NCBI GenBank assembly: GCA_945900695.1
Contig: CAMDJU010000024.1
Span: 1 to 17,527 of the forward strand
Source of the DNA: Bordetella parapertussis
GTDB taxonomy: Bacteria > Pseudomonadota > Gammaproteobacteria > Burkholderiales > Burkholderiaceae_C
DNA length: 17,527 bases
Direction of reading: 5' to 3'
Position numbers and translations under genes: made by a program
Shown here: in pieces, positions 1 through 7,344 of the stretch
Position numbering within the stretch: the first letter of the stretch is position 1
Layout: the number at the start of each line of letters is the position of its first letter
The notes under the pieces: model-generated
Told to the model about the DNA's origin: nothing
The model's database searches: none
Seen by the model: the letters and a program-made list of their open reading frames with translations, nothing else

Positions 1-171
1 CCCAGCGAGCAAGCCCCACAAGGGCTTGAGCAAGAACAAATCAATCTGCCCACCCAGCCCCGTGCCCGCGCACACCGATTGGGAACCCCCACCATCGCTG
101 CGGGCGTTCTCGGCCACCACCACAAACTGGTGGCGACAACGGCTCCACAGCACGCGGTGGATCTTGTTCAT
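1..171 (-). CDS. N-terminus of an ESPR-type autotransporter/adhesin (partial)
   Basis: The minus strand from the ATG at 171 stays open for 57 codons to the window edge, so the 3' part is missing. The protein begins MNKIHRVLWSRCRHQFVVVA, which fits the extended signal peptide region (ESPR) of large type V secreted proteins: MNKI, an aromatic or basic R-V-x-W, then W/F-V-V-V and an A-E-x-A-R segment. After a Gly/Ser-rich stretch, a hydrophobic core of about ten residues (LFLLKPLWGLLAG) starts near residue 44, as expected for the signal peptide proper. ESPRs are known from autotransporters, trimeric adhesins and two-partner-secretion exoproteins, where they slow inner-membrane export. A GAGGGG Shine-Dalgarno lies 11 nt upstream, and AT-rich sequence at about 240-320 could hold the promoter. 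Passenger type cannot be told from this fragment. Confidence 0.72.
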   Translation of the reverse strand, partial: MNKIHRVLWSRCRHQFVVVAENARSDGGGSQSVCAGTGLGGQIDLFLLKPLWGLLAG

Positions 172-728
172 GTCAGCAAACGCCCCTCAAGGCTCGGCGG
201 CGACAAAACAGCCAACGCCGGTCGGTTTCGTGTACGGGACAGACCCAAACCGACAAATGAAACAAAAAACATTAAAAAGTGTGGAAAATCAACAAGTTCC
301 ATGTATTTTGCTAATTTAAGCCACCAAAAACACACAAAAACTCACAGATCGCGGTTTTATGGACCCAAGTAAGGGATTTGAGTCGTGATGGATAACATCT
401 TTGGGCCGACACCGCGGTCAATAAGAATGCGCCATGAGCGCCATTGCGTTTGAACTTTTGCTGGAGTTGGGGTGGGTGCTGTTGACCCCAGGGATCCATC
501 AAGCCTGTATGTGGCGCAAAGGAAAACTCAAGCACGATGGGCTGCGCTCAGCCGCAAAGGTATTTGCACGCACAATTTCTGCTGGCGACCGAGCTTGTGT
601 CGGTTGTCGGCTTAGGCGGTGTTCACACCCTTAGAGACTGATGCGAAGTGACAGGTGAAGCCATCCGCGCAAAAGCCGATGGATGCGGGGTTTTCCAAGC
701 CCACACCAGGGCTTGGATCGATGGGAAC
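172..728. other. Intergenic region without a convincing gene
   Basis: This stretch of about 560 bases separates the ESPR gene from the end of the receptor gene. Bases 240-320 are AT-rich and could carry the promoter of the leftward ESPR gene. Short open frames exist (for example 434-634 plus and 311-535 minus), but they overlap each other, have no Shine-Dalgarno I can see and resemble no family I know. The only clear structure is the inverted repeat at 695-716. Confidence 0.5.
695..716 (-). repeat. Inverted repeat just after the receptor gene stop
   Basis: CCAAGCCC and GGGCTTGG form a perfect 8-bp stem with a 6-base loop (ACACCA), 12 bases past the stop codon of the Bug-family receptor gene. 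On the transcript strand the stem is followed by AAAACCCC, not a U-run, so it is not a classic intrinsic terminator. It may protect the mRNA 3' end or help Rho-dependent termination. Confidence 0.45.
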
Positions 729-1718
729 TTATTCGGCCTTGGCCCCAGATTCTTTGACCACTTTGGCCCATTTAATGATTTCGATTTGCTGGTAGCGCGC
801 CAACTCTTCAGGGCTGGAGAGAACCGCTTCGAGCCCGAGTTTTTGCATTCGCTCTTGCACATCGGGCAAGCGATACACCCGTTGAACCTCGGCGTTCAAT
901 CGATCAATGATGGGTTTGGGGGTGTTGGCCGGTGCAAACAAAGCAAACCAAGTGGTGGCTTCAAAGCCCGGAACGGTTTCGGCCACGGTGGGGATATCAG
1001 GCGCGGCCGATGAGCGCTTGGCTGTGGTGACGGCCAGTGCGCGGATCTTGCCCTCTTTGGCCATGGGCAAAGCCGAGGGCATGTTGTCAAACATCAGCTG
1101 AATGCTGCCGCCCACCAGGTCTGGGATGGCAAATTGCCGCCCCTTGTAGGGCGCATGCGTCATGCTGGTACCGGTCAAGGATTTGAACAATTCGCCAGAC
1201 ACATGCACCGATGTGCCAATGCCGGGGGAACCAAAAGACAGCTTGTTGGGGTTGGCCTTCATGTAGCTCACCAGTTCGGCCACAGACTTCACCGGCAGGT
1301 CGTTGTTGACCACCAACAAATTGGGGGCCGATGCCACCAAGGAGATGGGGGTGAAATGCTTTTGCATGTCGTAGGGCATTTTTTCGTAAAGCGCGCCATT
1401 GATGGAATGGGTGCCCACCGTGCCCATGACCAAGGTGTATCCGTCGCCCGCAGACTTGGCCACAAAATCCGCGCCAATGTTGCCCCCCGCGCCCGGCTTG
1501 TTGTCCACCACCACGCTTTGCCCCAGTTGGGCTTTTTCACTGAACAAACGCGCCAAGATGTCTGGGGCGCCGCCCGTTGGGAAAGTCACCACCAAGCGCA
1601 AGGGTTTGCTGGGGTAAGCCGGTTGGGCCCCGGCCCATCCAATGCCCAGAAGGGCATGGCCACCCAAGGCCATCAACAGCACGGCGGCAGAGCGAACAAG
1701 TTGTTGCATGTGATTCAT
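729..1718 (-). CDS. Tripartite tricarboxylate transporter-type substrate-binding protein (Bug family)
   Basis: The product is a 329-residue periplasmic solute receptor of the Bug/TctC family. A signal peptide covers about residues 1-32 (hydrophobic AAVLLMALGGHALLGIGWAGA, cleavage near AGA-QPAYPSKP). Family hallmarks follow: YPSKPLRLVVTFPTGGAPDI near the mature N-terminus, DNKPGAGGNIGADFVAKS, DGYTLVMGTVGTH, a PNKLSFGSPGIGTS segment, LMFDNMPSALP and a C-terminal PEELARYQQIEIIKWAKVVK helix. Length is typical. The start at 1718 was preferred over an in-frame codon at 1736 because GGAG sits 6 nt before it and the signal peptide begins there. These receptors bind carboxylates or small aromatic and amide compounds. 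The TctA and TctB membrane partners are absent nearby, so it is an orphan receptor, as is very common in Burkholderiales. The ligand is unknown. Confidence 0.9.
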   Translation of the reverse strand: MNHMQQLVRSAAVLLMALGGHALLGIGWAGAQPAYPSKPLRLVVTFPTGGAPDILARLFSEKAQLGQSVVVDNKPGAGGNIGADFVAKSAGDGYTLVMGTVGTHSINGALYEKMPYDMQKHFTPISLVASAPNLLVVNNDLPVKSVAELVSYMKANPNKLSFGSPGIGTSVHVSGELFKSLTGTSMTHAPYKGRQFAIPDLVGGSIQLMFDNMPSALPMAKEGKIRALAVTTAKRSSAAPDIPTVAETVPGFEATTWFALFAPANTPKPIIDRLNAEVQRVYRLPDVQERMQKLGLEAVLSSPEELARYQQIEIIKWAKVVKESGAKAE

Positions 1719-1809
1719 AGTTATCTCCAATGTCAAAACTCAAGGGGTGGTGTTGGTCAAAGGGTGAAAATCAAACGCAAAAAGACAGGCATGCTTACCC
1801 CCAATAGAA

Positions 1810-1844
1810 ATCTGCCACCAATGGGCAGATCATCAAGGTTTATA
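1810..1844 (-). promoter_or_regulatory. Candidate promoter and operator of the receptor gene
   Basis: Reading leftward, a TATAAA hexamer (1844-1839) is followed after 8 bases by a perfect 7-bp inverted repeat, ATCTGCC-N7-GGCAGAT (1810-1830), about 90 bp upstream of the receptor start. If TATAAA is the -10 element, the repeat covers about +2 to +22, a position where a bound repressor would block transcription. The -35 match is poor (TGTTCA at 17-bp spacing). A GTTTTACC octamer also occurs twice further upstream (1872-1879 and 1916-1923, 44 bp apart). Confidence 0.3.
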
Positions 1845-1978
1845 GCGCATCCCTGTGCCTGTGAACATCGGGTTTTACCTCGCACCCATGGCCGTAGGTG
1901 CACCGACAGACACGAGTTTTACCCAACGCCGGCCGCATACGTGGCAAATGGGTCTGGGCGTGGCGGCTGCGGCAACGC

Positions 1979-2695
1979 TCAATATCCAAATTCAATTTGG
2001 ATGCACAGCTGATAACCCACACCCCATACCGACTTGATGGGTGTCTCGGATGGGGTGGGCATGGCTGATTTGAGCTTTTTGCGCAACCTGGCCACCAATT
2101 CTTCGAGTGCATGCTTGCTCATCAAATCATCGGTTTCATCGCTGCCATACAAATCACACATCACCCCCGACTCCAAGGTGTTGTTCTCGGCTTGCATGAG
2201 TGCCACCAACAAAGTTTTTTCGCGGCTGGTCAAGCGAAGTTTGTCCGACGAGTAAGGCGAGCTCAGGGTTCTGTCACGCAAATTCAGCGACCATTCCTGC
2301 CCCACATTGACCTTCTTGATGCGCCGACCCAAGCTGCGCAACACCAGAACCAACTCCACCGGGGCAACGGGTTTGGTCAGGTAAATATCGGCCCCGCCCA
2401 TTTCGTAGCCCGCCAAGCGGTCATTGAGGGACACCCGCGCCGTCAAAATCACGATACCCGCACCTGGCACGGCTTGGCGCAAGCGCTTGCACAAACTCAG
2501 GCCACTTTCCCCGGGCAGGTTCAGGTCCAAAATATACAAGTCGATCGCCTGGCGCGCCAAAATATCATCCAGTGCCGACGCGCTGTTGGCTGCATGAACC
2601 ACAAAGCCATGGGCGGTCAAATGACTCTCAATTTCCTCCCTGAGCAGCCGGTCGTCTTCAACCAAAGCAACCGTCAACTTTTCTGCAATGCTCAT
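1979..2695 (-). CDS. OmpR/PhoB-family response regulator
   Basis: This 238-residue protein has an N-terminal receiver domain (about 7-120) and a C-terminal winged-helix DNA-binding domain (about 140-235). Receiver residues are all present: acidic pair D14-D15 in VALVEDD, phospho-acceptor D57 in IDLYILDLNLPGESG, T85 in VILTAR, and K108 in IYLTKP. The output domain shows LRLTSREKTLLVALM, a MSKHALEELVARLRKKLK recognition-helix region and the IKSVWGVGYQL wing typical of the family. The ATG overlaps the TGA of the upstream sensor kinase gene (ATGA), so the two are translationally coupled and almost certainly a cognate pair. Target genes are not evident; the receptor gene directly downstream is one candidate. 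Confidence 0.93.
   Translation of the reverse strand: MSIAEKLTVALVEDDRLLREEIESHLTAHGFVVHAANSASALDDILARQAIDLYILDLNLPGESGLSLCKRLRQAVPGAGIVILTARVSLNDRLAGYEMGGADIYLTKPVAPVELVLVLRSLGRRIKKVNVGQEWSLNLRDRTLSSPYSSDKLRLTSREKTLLVALMQAENNTLESGVMCDLYGSDETDDLMSKHALEELVARLRKKLKSAMPTPSETPIKSVWGVGYQLCIQIEFGY
1984..2002. repeat. Perfect palindrome at the 3' end of the response regulator gene
   Basis: ATCCAAAT-TCA-ATTTGGAT is a perfect 8-bp inverted repeat with a 3-base loop. It lies within the last codons of the response regulator, ending 5 bases before the end of its stop codon. No U-run follows on either strand, so it is a weak terminator candidate at best. It may simply be chance in coding sequence. Confidence 0.3.
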
Positions 2696-4602
2696 GACTC
2701 ACTGTTCCTATTCAATGGGGCGGGCAAGCGAACGCTAAACGTCACTTCGCGGTCCACGATTTCCACATCCACGTTGCCACCCATGCGCTCGACGGCAGAC
2801 TTGACCAAACTCAAGCCAATGCCCATGCCCGAAATGCCCATGACATTGGGGTGCCGGTAATAACGGGTGAACAATTGGTTTTGATCGGGCAGGTTTTCAG
2901 CTGCAACTTGGTTGCCGACCTTTAAAACCACGCTGGCAGCCCCAGCGCTGCCGACTTCATGGGACAGCGTCACATTCACACGGCCATCAATGGCATATTT
3001 GTAGGCATTGCCGAGCAAGTTTTCCACCACCACACCCACCAATTGGCGGTTGCCTTGAAGGCTTGTATCGGCCGAGTGGGTGAAGTTGAATCTATCTGGG
3101 TTGGAATAGTCCATGATCGATTCCAAAACAATTTGCGTCAGGTTCAATTGCTCGTTCACATCCATTTGCCCATACTCCACCTGGTTGGACTCGGCCACGT
3201 GTTCAATCAAAGCATCCATCCGGTCTACCGAGTGGGCAATGTGCTGAACGGGGGCGTCAGATGCTTCACCCTGGGCGCGGCTTCTTTTGATCGATTCCAG
3301 TGAAAACCGAATGGTGCTCAAGGGGTTTTTCAGCTCATGGGTCAACATGTCAATCAAAGATTGGCGCTCTTTGAGTTGTTGTGCTTGGTTGTCGGCTTGC
3401 AAACGAACCAAGCGCAAGGCTTGAACTTCTTCTAACTGTTTTAACTTGCCAGCTTGGTGCTGGCGAATCACGATCCAAAACACAAACAAACTGATCAAAC
3501 CGCCATTGAGTCGCCAATCAGAGATCGTAGACAAGGTGGCATCCGAATCACGCCCAGGCAACCAGCCAAAGGCCACCGCAGACCCATACACCAAAATCAG
3601 TGCGTAAAAAGCATAGCCAATCACCAGAATTTTTTGAATTCTGTGCTCTATGCCCTGCGCTTTGACCACCCCAAAAAGTTGAACCAATGGATTGATCACT
3701 AACAGCGCAAAACTCAACTCCAGGGCCAATTGCGTGCTCCCTGTCCACAGCAGGCCCAAGGTGAGTGCACAGGACAACACCAAGGCACGGACCAAGCCGT
3801 TGTACACGGCAGCGTTTTGATACTGCATCAGCACGGACCAACCCAAGATGACCGTCATGCCAACGCGCATCAATTGAAATGATTGACCCCATTTGTTCAG
3901 GATGTAGGGGTCAACCTCTGCGAAAGTTTGCGCCATCGCCCCTGTGGTCGAAAAAGTGAACGCCACGGCAGTCAGTTGAAAAATGCAATAGGTTTGCATC
4001 AGCCGGGACGAGTCCACCGTTAAAAACAACACGCCCAAAAACAACAAAGCCACAGCCAGGGCCAGGGCCACACTGATGCGCACGACCCGATCGATCACAT
4101 TTTTTTGCAGATCTTTTTGGCCCATGACACCCAATTGAATCCAGCGAAATCCATCGGTGTTGATCTTGAAATAAACATCGAAGGCTTGGTTGGCATCCAA
4201 GGTTGGGGTGAAGCAAAAAAGATCATCTCTGCAGATATCCATTTTTTTGCGCTTCATGTCCCCTTGTTGCTCCACCACCCAGCGTCCGTCAAGCTGCTGA
4301 TACATCCACACATGGTCTAAATAATGAGGACCCATCCGAACGACCCACGGAAGTTCGCCATCCCCAACGGCCGGGTCTGACGGATCCGGTTGTCGGGTGA
4401 CCCGAATCCAGGTGTCACCGCGCAAAAACCCCAAGCGCAAAGACTTGTCAAAAGGCTGAAAAGCTTTTTGCTGAACCTCATGAATGTCCAGGCCAGCCGC
4501 TTCGTCGTGAAAATAGGCCAGCCCAAGCGCAGGCCCAGCAGCTTGGGCACACGGCCAAACAAACCCTAAAAGTAACAAGAAAATGAAAATAATGCGCCGC
4601 AT
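2692..4602 (-). CDS. 7TM-DISM-type membrane sensor histidine kinase
   Basis: The product has 636 residues. A signal peptide (MRRIIFIFLLLLGFVWPCAQA) precedes a periplasmic beta-rich sensory domain (about 22-165) resembling the 7TMR-DISM extracellular domain (WIRVT, PWVVRMGPHYLDHVWMY, FDVYFKINTDGFRW). About seven membrane segments follow (about 173-380), then a coiled coil (383-415), a HisKA domain with H422 in MLTHELKNPLSTIR, and an HATPase_c domain with N528/N532 (VVENLLGNAYKYA) and the G-box GISGMGIGLSLVKSAVERMGG region (589-609). The start at 4602 was chosen over an upstream ATG at 4704 because GGAG lies 4 nt before it and the signal peptide starts there. DISM domains are thought to bind carbohydrates or other small ligands. 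The gene overlaps its response regulator by ATGA. The architecture is intact; the signal is unknown. Confidence 0.9.
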   Translation of the reverse strand: MRRIIFIFLLLLGFVWPCAQAAGPALGLAYFHDEAAGLDIHEVQQKAFQPFDKSLRLGFLRGDTWIRVTRQPDPSDPAVGDGELPWVVRMGPHYLDHVWMYQQLDGRWVVEQQGDMKRKKMDICRDDLFCFTPTLDANQAFDVYFKINTDGFRWIQLGVMGQKDLQKNVIDRVVRISVALALAVALLFLGVLFLTVDSSRLMQTYCIFQLTAVAFTFSTTGAMAQTFAEVDPYILNKWGQSFQLMRVGMTVILGWSVLMQYQNAAVYNGLVRALVLSCALTLGLLWTGSTQLALELSFALLVINPLVQLFGVVKAQGIEHRIQKILVIGYAFYALILVYGSAVAFGWLPGRDSDATLSTISDWRLNGGLISLFVFWIVIRQHQAGKLKQLEEVQALRLVRLQADNQAQQLKERQSLIDMLTHELKNPLSTIRFSLESIKRSRAQGEASDAPVQHIAHSVDRMDALIEHVAESNQVEYGQMDVNEQLNLTQIVLESIMDYSNPDRFNFTHSADTSLQGNRQLVGVVVENLLGNAYKYAIDGRVNVTLSHEVGSAGAASVVLKVGNQVAAENLPDQNQLFTRYYRHPNVMGISGMGIGLSLVKSAVERMGGNVDVEIVDREVTFSVRLPAPLNRNSES

Positions 4603-4781
4603 ACAACTCCGGATGATGGCATTGTTTGCGGGAAAAAAATGGATCCGCCCCGACAACTGTGCGCATTGATCGGGTACTTGAGAGACATTGTGAGCCCTGG
4701 GCATTGGCCAGGCCGCAGGTCCGGCATGTCAAGCCCCTGCTGCACCATCCCTTCAAACCACTTTTGCTGAGGCTGCTGTAA

Positions 4782-4804
4782 GCGTGCCAGTGACCCAGGC
4801 ACGC
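4782..4804. promoter_or_regulatory. Inverted repeat in the divergent intergenic region
   Basis: GCGTGCC-N9-GGCACGC is a perfect 7-bp inverted repeat between the divergent sensor kinase and lipoprotein genes. The half-site spacing (16 bp between centres) suits a dimeric regulator, so it is a candidate operator. It overlaps a possible GTG start of the lipoprotein at 4784, which is one reason to prefer a later start. No good -35/-10 pair was found next to it. Confidence 0.3.
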
Positions 4805-4852
4805 CAGCCCATGGTCTACATTAGGTGGCTACCCCTCCAACCACGCCAGAAC

Positions 4853-5506
4853 ATGCTTTCTCTGCGAAACCACCCCGGTTTAAAGCCCCCACCATGGGCC
4901 AGCAGGCCAAATTCATGGTCGCTGCGTGGGTCGGCCCGCCTGGGTTTTGCCCTGCTGTTGCTGCTGTTTTTATGGGGCTGCGGAGAAAAACCGCTCACCT
5001 GGCCGTGGTCGGATCAAGCAGTCGTGGCCCCAGCGAACACACCGCCAGTGGCGCAATCTGGTGAAAGTCCCATGCTGCTGCTCAGTGCCGACAATTGGCC
5101 CATGACAGCGCCGGTTTTTCGCCAAGTCAAACGCGATTTTTACGACTGCAAAGGGTTGGTCGGCGATTGGTTTGAAGCATTGCTGTTGGCCGAAATGAAT
5201 TTTTTGGCCCAAGAATCCCGCCTCAAAAACCTGCCTTCAGCGGTGTGTCTGGTTCAAATTGACCGCCAGCTCAAGCCCAGCGAAGGTCGGTTTGTGGTTC
5301 ACTTTTATGCCAACGCCACAGAACTGAGCGAATGCGCCATGAAGCACCGCTGCCAATTGGCGCGCAATGTCAGCCTGGTGCTGAAAAACCAAGCGGTTTA
5401 TCGGTCTTACTTTTTGTCTGATTTTGAACGTGAAAAGTACCAGCAGCACTGCATCACGCCCGATGGAAAATGGCACCCCAAAACGACTTGTTACGACTTG
5501 ACGTGA
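4853..5506 (+). CDS. Hypothetical lipoprotein
   Basis: I do not recognise this family. The frame is open from a GTG at 4784, with ATGs at 4811 and 4853; none has a clear Shine-Dalgarno, and I report the last, giving 217 residues. A hydrophobic stretch GFALLLLLFLWGC ends in a lipobox-like LWGC with Cys43, so the protein is probably lipid-anchored after a long basic N-terminal tail. The Pro/Ala-rich linker is followed by a globular domain of about 130 residues with several cysteines (in FYDCKGLVGDWFEALLLAEMN, SAVCLVQ, SECAMKHRCQLAR, QHCITPDG and TTCYDLT) that could form disulfides in the periplasm. It is divergent from the kinase gene and convergent with the oxygenase beta-subunit gene (19 bp apart). 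Coding status is supported by length and a sensible signal; function is unknown. Confidence 0.65.
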   Translation: MLSLRNHPGLKPPPWASRPNSWSLRGSARLGFALLLLLFLWGCGEKPLTWPWSDQAVVAPANTPPVAQSGESPMLLLSADNWPMTAPVFRQVKRDFYDCKGLVGDWFEALLLAEMNFLAQESRLKNLPSAVCLVQIDRQLKPSEGRFVVHFYANATELSECAMKHRCQLARNVSLVLKNQAVYRSYFLSDFEREKYQQHCITPDGKWHPKTTCYDLT

Positions 5507-5525
5507 TGGCTGGGCGAAAGCCGTG

Positions 5526-5999
5526 TCAAAGAGGCACGGCCAACATGGTGTCGATGCCAAAAGAATCGACCACCACATCCATGGATGTGATGCGCCAGTT
5601 TTCCCCCGATGCTCGCAAAACGGCACGGTAGCGGGCCACCATGTACAAGCGGCTCACCCCTTCTTCGCTGGACTGGTAGACCACCAAATTGGCCCGCGCT
5701 TGCACCATGGATTCGGGCAAAGGCTGGCACTGCACATTGGTCACTTGGCGCAACAAGCGGTCTCTGCGGTACGTCAACACGCCCTTGGCCAGCATCGCTA
5801 CCCGGTCACGAACCATGCCATGGGAGTAGCAACCCATGATGGGCAAAGGCAAGCCCAAGTCTTGGTTCTCCCGCGACAACACACGGTAAACACACTCTTC
5901 AGCATCGAACAAGGCTGTCCAGGCTTCGAATTGCTCAGCATCTAGCAACTCCGCATAGACGTTGAAAAAGGACCGGACGGCCTCCAGGTGAGTGCTCAT
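5526..5999 (-). CDS. Ring-hydroxylating oxygenase, beta subunit
   Basis: This 157-residue protein matches the small subunit of aromatic-ring-hydroxylating dioxygenases, an NTF2-like fold. Visible features are the N-terminal helix pair (FFNVYAELLDAEQFEAWTALF), the ECVYRVLSREN strand, the RDRVAMLAKGVLTYRRDRLLRQVTNV segment with the family's R-x-x-R-x-x-x-N pattern, and a C-terminal WRITSMDVVVDS strand. It is slightly short for the family. It has no catalytic metal and normally stabilises the alpha3-beta3 hexamer. The ATG at 5999 overlaps the alpha-subunit TGA (ATGA), and GAGGGG lies 8 nt upstream, so an in-frame start at 6059 is rejected. It is the last gene of the pair; no ferredoxin or reductase follows. 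Confidence 0.88.
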   Translation of the reverse strand: MSTHLEAVRSFFNVYAELLDAEQFEAWTALFDAEECVYRVLSRENQDLGLPLPIMGCYSHGMVRDRVAMLAKGVLTYRRDRLLRQVTNVQCQPLPESMVQARANLVVYQSSEEGVSRLYMVARYRAVLRASGENWRITSMDVVVDSFGIDTMLAVPL

Positions 6000-7288
6000 G
6001 CCGGCTTCCCCTCTGCCTGGGCGCCGCCCAAGCCCATGATGCGGTGGTAAAAGCTCCAAAAACCGCGAATGGATATTTCTTGCGACAAATAGTCTGTGTC
6101 TTGAACCGGCCCCACCCCGCCCATTTCCAACACCTCGTGTCCGCCTGGTCGACGATGGCGAATGCCTTGTTGCACCAAGCGCAAAGCCTCGCCATCTTCC
6201 AAAGAGATGTAGCCCGATGGGCCAATGAAGTTGGCGGTCAACATTTTGTCGTGGGTTTGTTCGGGTGTGTCTGATTCAAAACCCAAATACGTGATGTGCA
6301 ACTCCACTTCATCCGGACCTTTGGGCCGCAGGTGACGGATGGCGTAGGTGTTGTCCACCTGGGCAACGACCAAGGACGGAAAAATAGACAAGATGGTGGT
6401 TTTGTAACCGTCGCCCAAATCCAGGGGCACATGGATCAAGGCGGGATCGGCCATCTTCATGTCGGGGTTGAACTTACCGGTGCCTTCATAGGCCTGGGCC
6501 ATCAGGGCCTGGTTGTCTTTGTCGGTGGCACTGAGAATGGAATGGTTCCAGGTGTTTTTCAAGTCGGCATCCACTTTGATACCGCCTTGCATCGTGGGTT
6601 GCTGCAAGCCAAACGAGACTTGGAATTGATGCAGCAAAGACCCATGGTAGGGGTCGCGCACATTTTCGTTGTAAAGCTTCCAATTGCCAGGAATGCGTTG
6701 GCGCAAATAGCCCAACACTTTGGGTTTGCGTTGAACCAATAGCCGCTCTATTTGGGACAGCGAATGGGGCCCTAAAAAAGCCTTTAAGTCAGGGGGGGCA
6801 GCATGAAAGCTGCCAAAAATCAAACCCCCATGGGATTGGACCTGCAACACATTCAAGCCATGGTCTGATTTTTTAAAAGTGGCGGGCATGCCGCCCTTGC
6901 CCTTCATCCCTTTGAGCAGAGGCACGCCCGTGAGTTCTCCTTTGAGGGAATAACTCCACAGGTGATAGGGACAGGTCAAACTTTGCGCACGGCCACGGAC
7001 TGCAGTGACCAGTTGCGCGCCACGGTGAGCGCATGAATTTTCAAAGGCATGAAAGCCGTGGTCTTCAGATCGGGTGATCACCACCTGCGTATCGCCAATC
7101 CAATTGGTGACAAAGCTGCCGACTTCTGGCAACTCCACCTCATGGCACAAATAGTTCCAAACTGGGCCGCGAAAGATGCGCTCGTTTTCCAATTGGTAAA
7201 TATCCGCGTCTGTGAACACGGCATAGGGCACCCGAGAAAAGTCTGACGTGGGCCAAGCATTCGGGTCTTGGGCCATACCTTTGTCCAT
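5996..7288 (-). CDS. Ring-hydroxylating oxygenase, alpha subunit (salicylate 5-hydroxylase/NagG-like)
   Basis: The 430-residue protein is a Rieske non-heme iron oxygenase. The [2Fe-2S] ligands are C86 and H88 (SCAHRGAQL) and C106 and H109 (LTCPYHLWSYSLKGEL). The mononuclear iron site is H215 and H220 in ENVRDPYHGSLLH, bridged by D212, with D365 (SLEDGEAL) as the likely third ligand. Segments such as GYLRQRIPGNWKL, NVRDPYHGSLLH and SLKGELTGVPL closely recall NagG/AndAc-type enzymes acting on salicylate or anthranilate; this is from memory of those sequences, not an alignment. Length is normal for that group. The start at 7288 has AGGAG 6 nt upstream. It heads a two-gene unit with the beta subunit (ATGA overlap). 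The substrate is likely a hydroxy- or amino-benzoate, but that is inference. Confidence 0.9.
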   Translation of the reverse strand: MDKGMAQDPNAWPTSDFSRVPYAVFTDADIYQLENERIFRGPVWNYLCHEVELPEVGSFVTNWIGDTQVVITRSEDHGFHAFENSCAHRGAQLVTAVRGRAQSLTCPYHLWSYSLKGELTGVPLLKGMKGKGGMPATFKKSDHGLNVLQVQSHGGLIFGSFHAAPPDLKAFLGPHSLSQIERLLVQRKPKVLGYLRQRIPGNWKLYNENVRDPYHGSLLHQFQVSFGLQQPTMQGGIKVDADLKNTWNHSILSATDKDNQALMAQAYEGTGKFNPDMKMADPALIHVPLDLGDGYKTTILSIFPSLVVAQVDNTYAIRHLRPKGPDEVELHITYLGFESDTPEQTHDKMLTANFIGPSGYISLEDGEALRLVQQGIRHRRPGGHEVLEMGGVGPVQDTDYLSQEISIRGFWSFYHRIMGLGGAQAEGKPA

Positions 7289-7307
7289 CTTGTACTCCTG
7301 ATTTTTG

Positions 7308-7344
7308 ATCGCGCCACCCTGCGCGATGTTTTTTGTTTATAACA
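7308..7344 (-). promoter_or_regulatory. Candidate extended -10 promoter and operator of the oxygenase alpha/beta genes
   Basis: Reading leftward, TGTTATAAA (7344-7336) matches an extended -10 element (TGnTATAAT with one mismatch). Eight bases further lies a perfect 7-bp inverted repeat, ATCGCGC-N6-GCGCGAT (7308-7327), followed by the AGGAG of the alpha-subunit gene. The repeat would cover roughly +2 to +21, either as a repressor operator or as a leader hairpin near the ribosome site. The octamer TAACACGC occurs twice on the plus strand (7340-7347 and 7371-7378), 31 bp apart or about three helical turns, and may mark activator sites. No consensus -35 is visible. Confidence 0.35.

Noticed and set aside
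434..634. Short plus-strand frame of 66 codons in the first intergenic region
   Set aside because: It has no Shine-Dalgarno, no family resemblance, and an equally long frame overlaps it on the other strand.
1134..2012. Plus-strand open frame (292 codons)
   Set aside because: It overlaps the receptor gene on the opposite strand and runs on through its promoter region, with no start signal or known domain.
4566..4802. Leftward 78-codon frame upstream of the sensor kinase
   Set aside because: It overlaps the kinase signal peptide in another frame and has no domain or start signal; the stretch reads better as leader and promoter.
5520..5540. Inverted repeat GCCGTG-N9-CACGGC between the convergent lipoprotein and beta-subunit genes, considered as a terminator
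   Set aside because: The stem is only 6 bp with a 9-base loop, lies partly inside the beta-subunit gene, and has no T-run on either side.
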